Source: Chitinophagaceae bacterium (lineage in GTDB: Bacteria > Bacteroidota > Bacteroidia > Chitinophagales > Chitinophagaceae). From it: 5,235 nucleotides of DNA. Location: contig JALOMC010000197.1 in the NCBI GenBank assembly GCA_025455665.1, forward strand, positions 1 to 5,235, given 5' to 3'. Position numbers and translations under genes: made by a program. Of this stretch, positions 5,083-5,235 are shown one piece after another (positions within the stretch are counted from its first letter, which is position 1; each line of letters opens with the position of its first letter). A model generated the notes under the pieces. That model saw nothing but the letters and a program-made list of their open reading frames with translations, searched no databases and was not told where the DNA came from.

Positions 5083-5091
5083 CAAACGCTA

Positions 5092-5235
5092 TCAATGCCC
5101 CATGCGCACCTGCATGTCTTCCAGCGCTACGCCTTTTGTTTCGGGCATCATAAAGCGTACAAACAGCAGCTGCAACACCATCATGCCGGTAAAAAACAAA
5201 AAGATGGGGCCACCCCCGAATGCCGAGGCCAGCAT
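5092..5235 (-). CDS. C-terminus of an MFS sugar-porter-like transporter, cut by the window edge
   Basis: The last 47 codons before TGA (5094..5092) encode a hydrophobic segment (about 10-28 of the visible part) followed by M-M-P-E-T-K-G-V-A-L-E-D-M-Q. The P-E-T-K-G-x-x-L-E motif after the twelfth membrane helix is the C-terminal signature of the sugar porter family of the major facilitator superfamily, proton-linked or facilitative sugar carriers such as XylE and the GLUT proteins. Ten residues of cytoplasmic tail follow the motif core. The substrate cannot be told from this fragment. Nothing resembling a terminator lies in the 9-bp gap to the convergent gene, so its 3' end must extend into that gene. 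Confidence 0.85.
   Translation of the reverse strand: MLASAFGGGPIFLFFTGMMVLQLLFVRFMMPETKGVALEDMQVRMGH

Noticed and set aside
1..5235. A multi-gene novel system (defence, secretion, biosynthesis)
   Set aside because: The genes are on alternating strands with their own promoters or terminators and are unrelated in function, so no shared operon or partner set is visible.

Overview
The window looks like chromosomal DNA of a Bacteroidota bacterium, most likely of the family Chitinophagaceae or a close relative. The evidence is a eukaryote/archaeal-like single-chain (alpha2) glycyl-tRNA synthetase of the Bacteroidetes kind, TAnnTTTG-like -7 promoter boxes, start codons without Shine-Dalgarno sequences, and three predicted signal peptides that all leave glutamine as the first mature residue. 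The family-level placement is from memory of similar proteins and is not proven.

Layout: a minus-strand gene, probably an FAD/NAD(P)-binding oxidoreductase, enters from the left (64..1). It is divergent from a small exported DcrB/PsbP-like protein (183..716, +). A 12-bp-stem bidirectional terminator (734..771) separates that gene from the convergent glyS (2245..797, -). A gene-poor stretch of about 630 bp follows (2246..2877). From left to right it holds four tandem 8-bp repeats in the glyS leader, a good glyS -7 box, a GC-rich REP-like double hairpin, and a minus-strand terminator with no obvious parent gene. That terminator lies below a possible small structured RNA or 15-codon ORF. Next come an exported SIMPL (DUF541) protein (2878..3633, +) with its own terminator, then an exported thioredoxin-fold protein with a TPR-like C-terminal half (3715..5082, +). 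Last is the C-terminal end of a minus-strand MFS sugar-porter-like transporter (5235..5092), which runs off the right edge.

Working together: no multi-gene operon or defence, secretion or biosynthetic cluster is visible. Each gene appears to be its own transcription unit. The unit is housekeeping translation (glyS) surrounded by three unrelated envelope/periplasmic proteins and two edge genes.

The most interesting non-coding signal is the orphan minus-strand terminator at 2599..2632. A 7-bp inverted repeat abuts it and could close a structured RNA of about 140 nt while covering the start codon of a tiny ORF. The most interesting protein signal is a CxxC thioredoxin-fold protein that seems to lack the usual cis-proline. 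I found no convincing new biological system.
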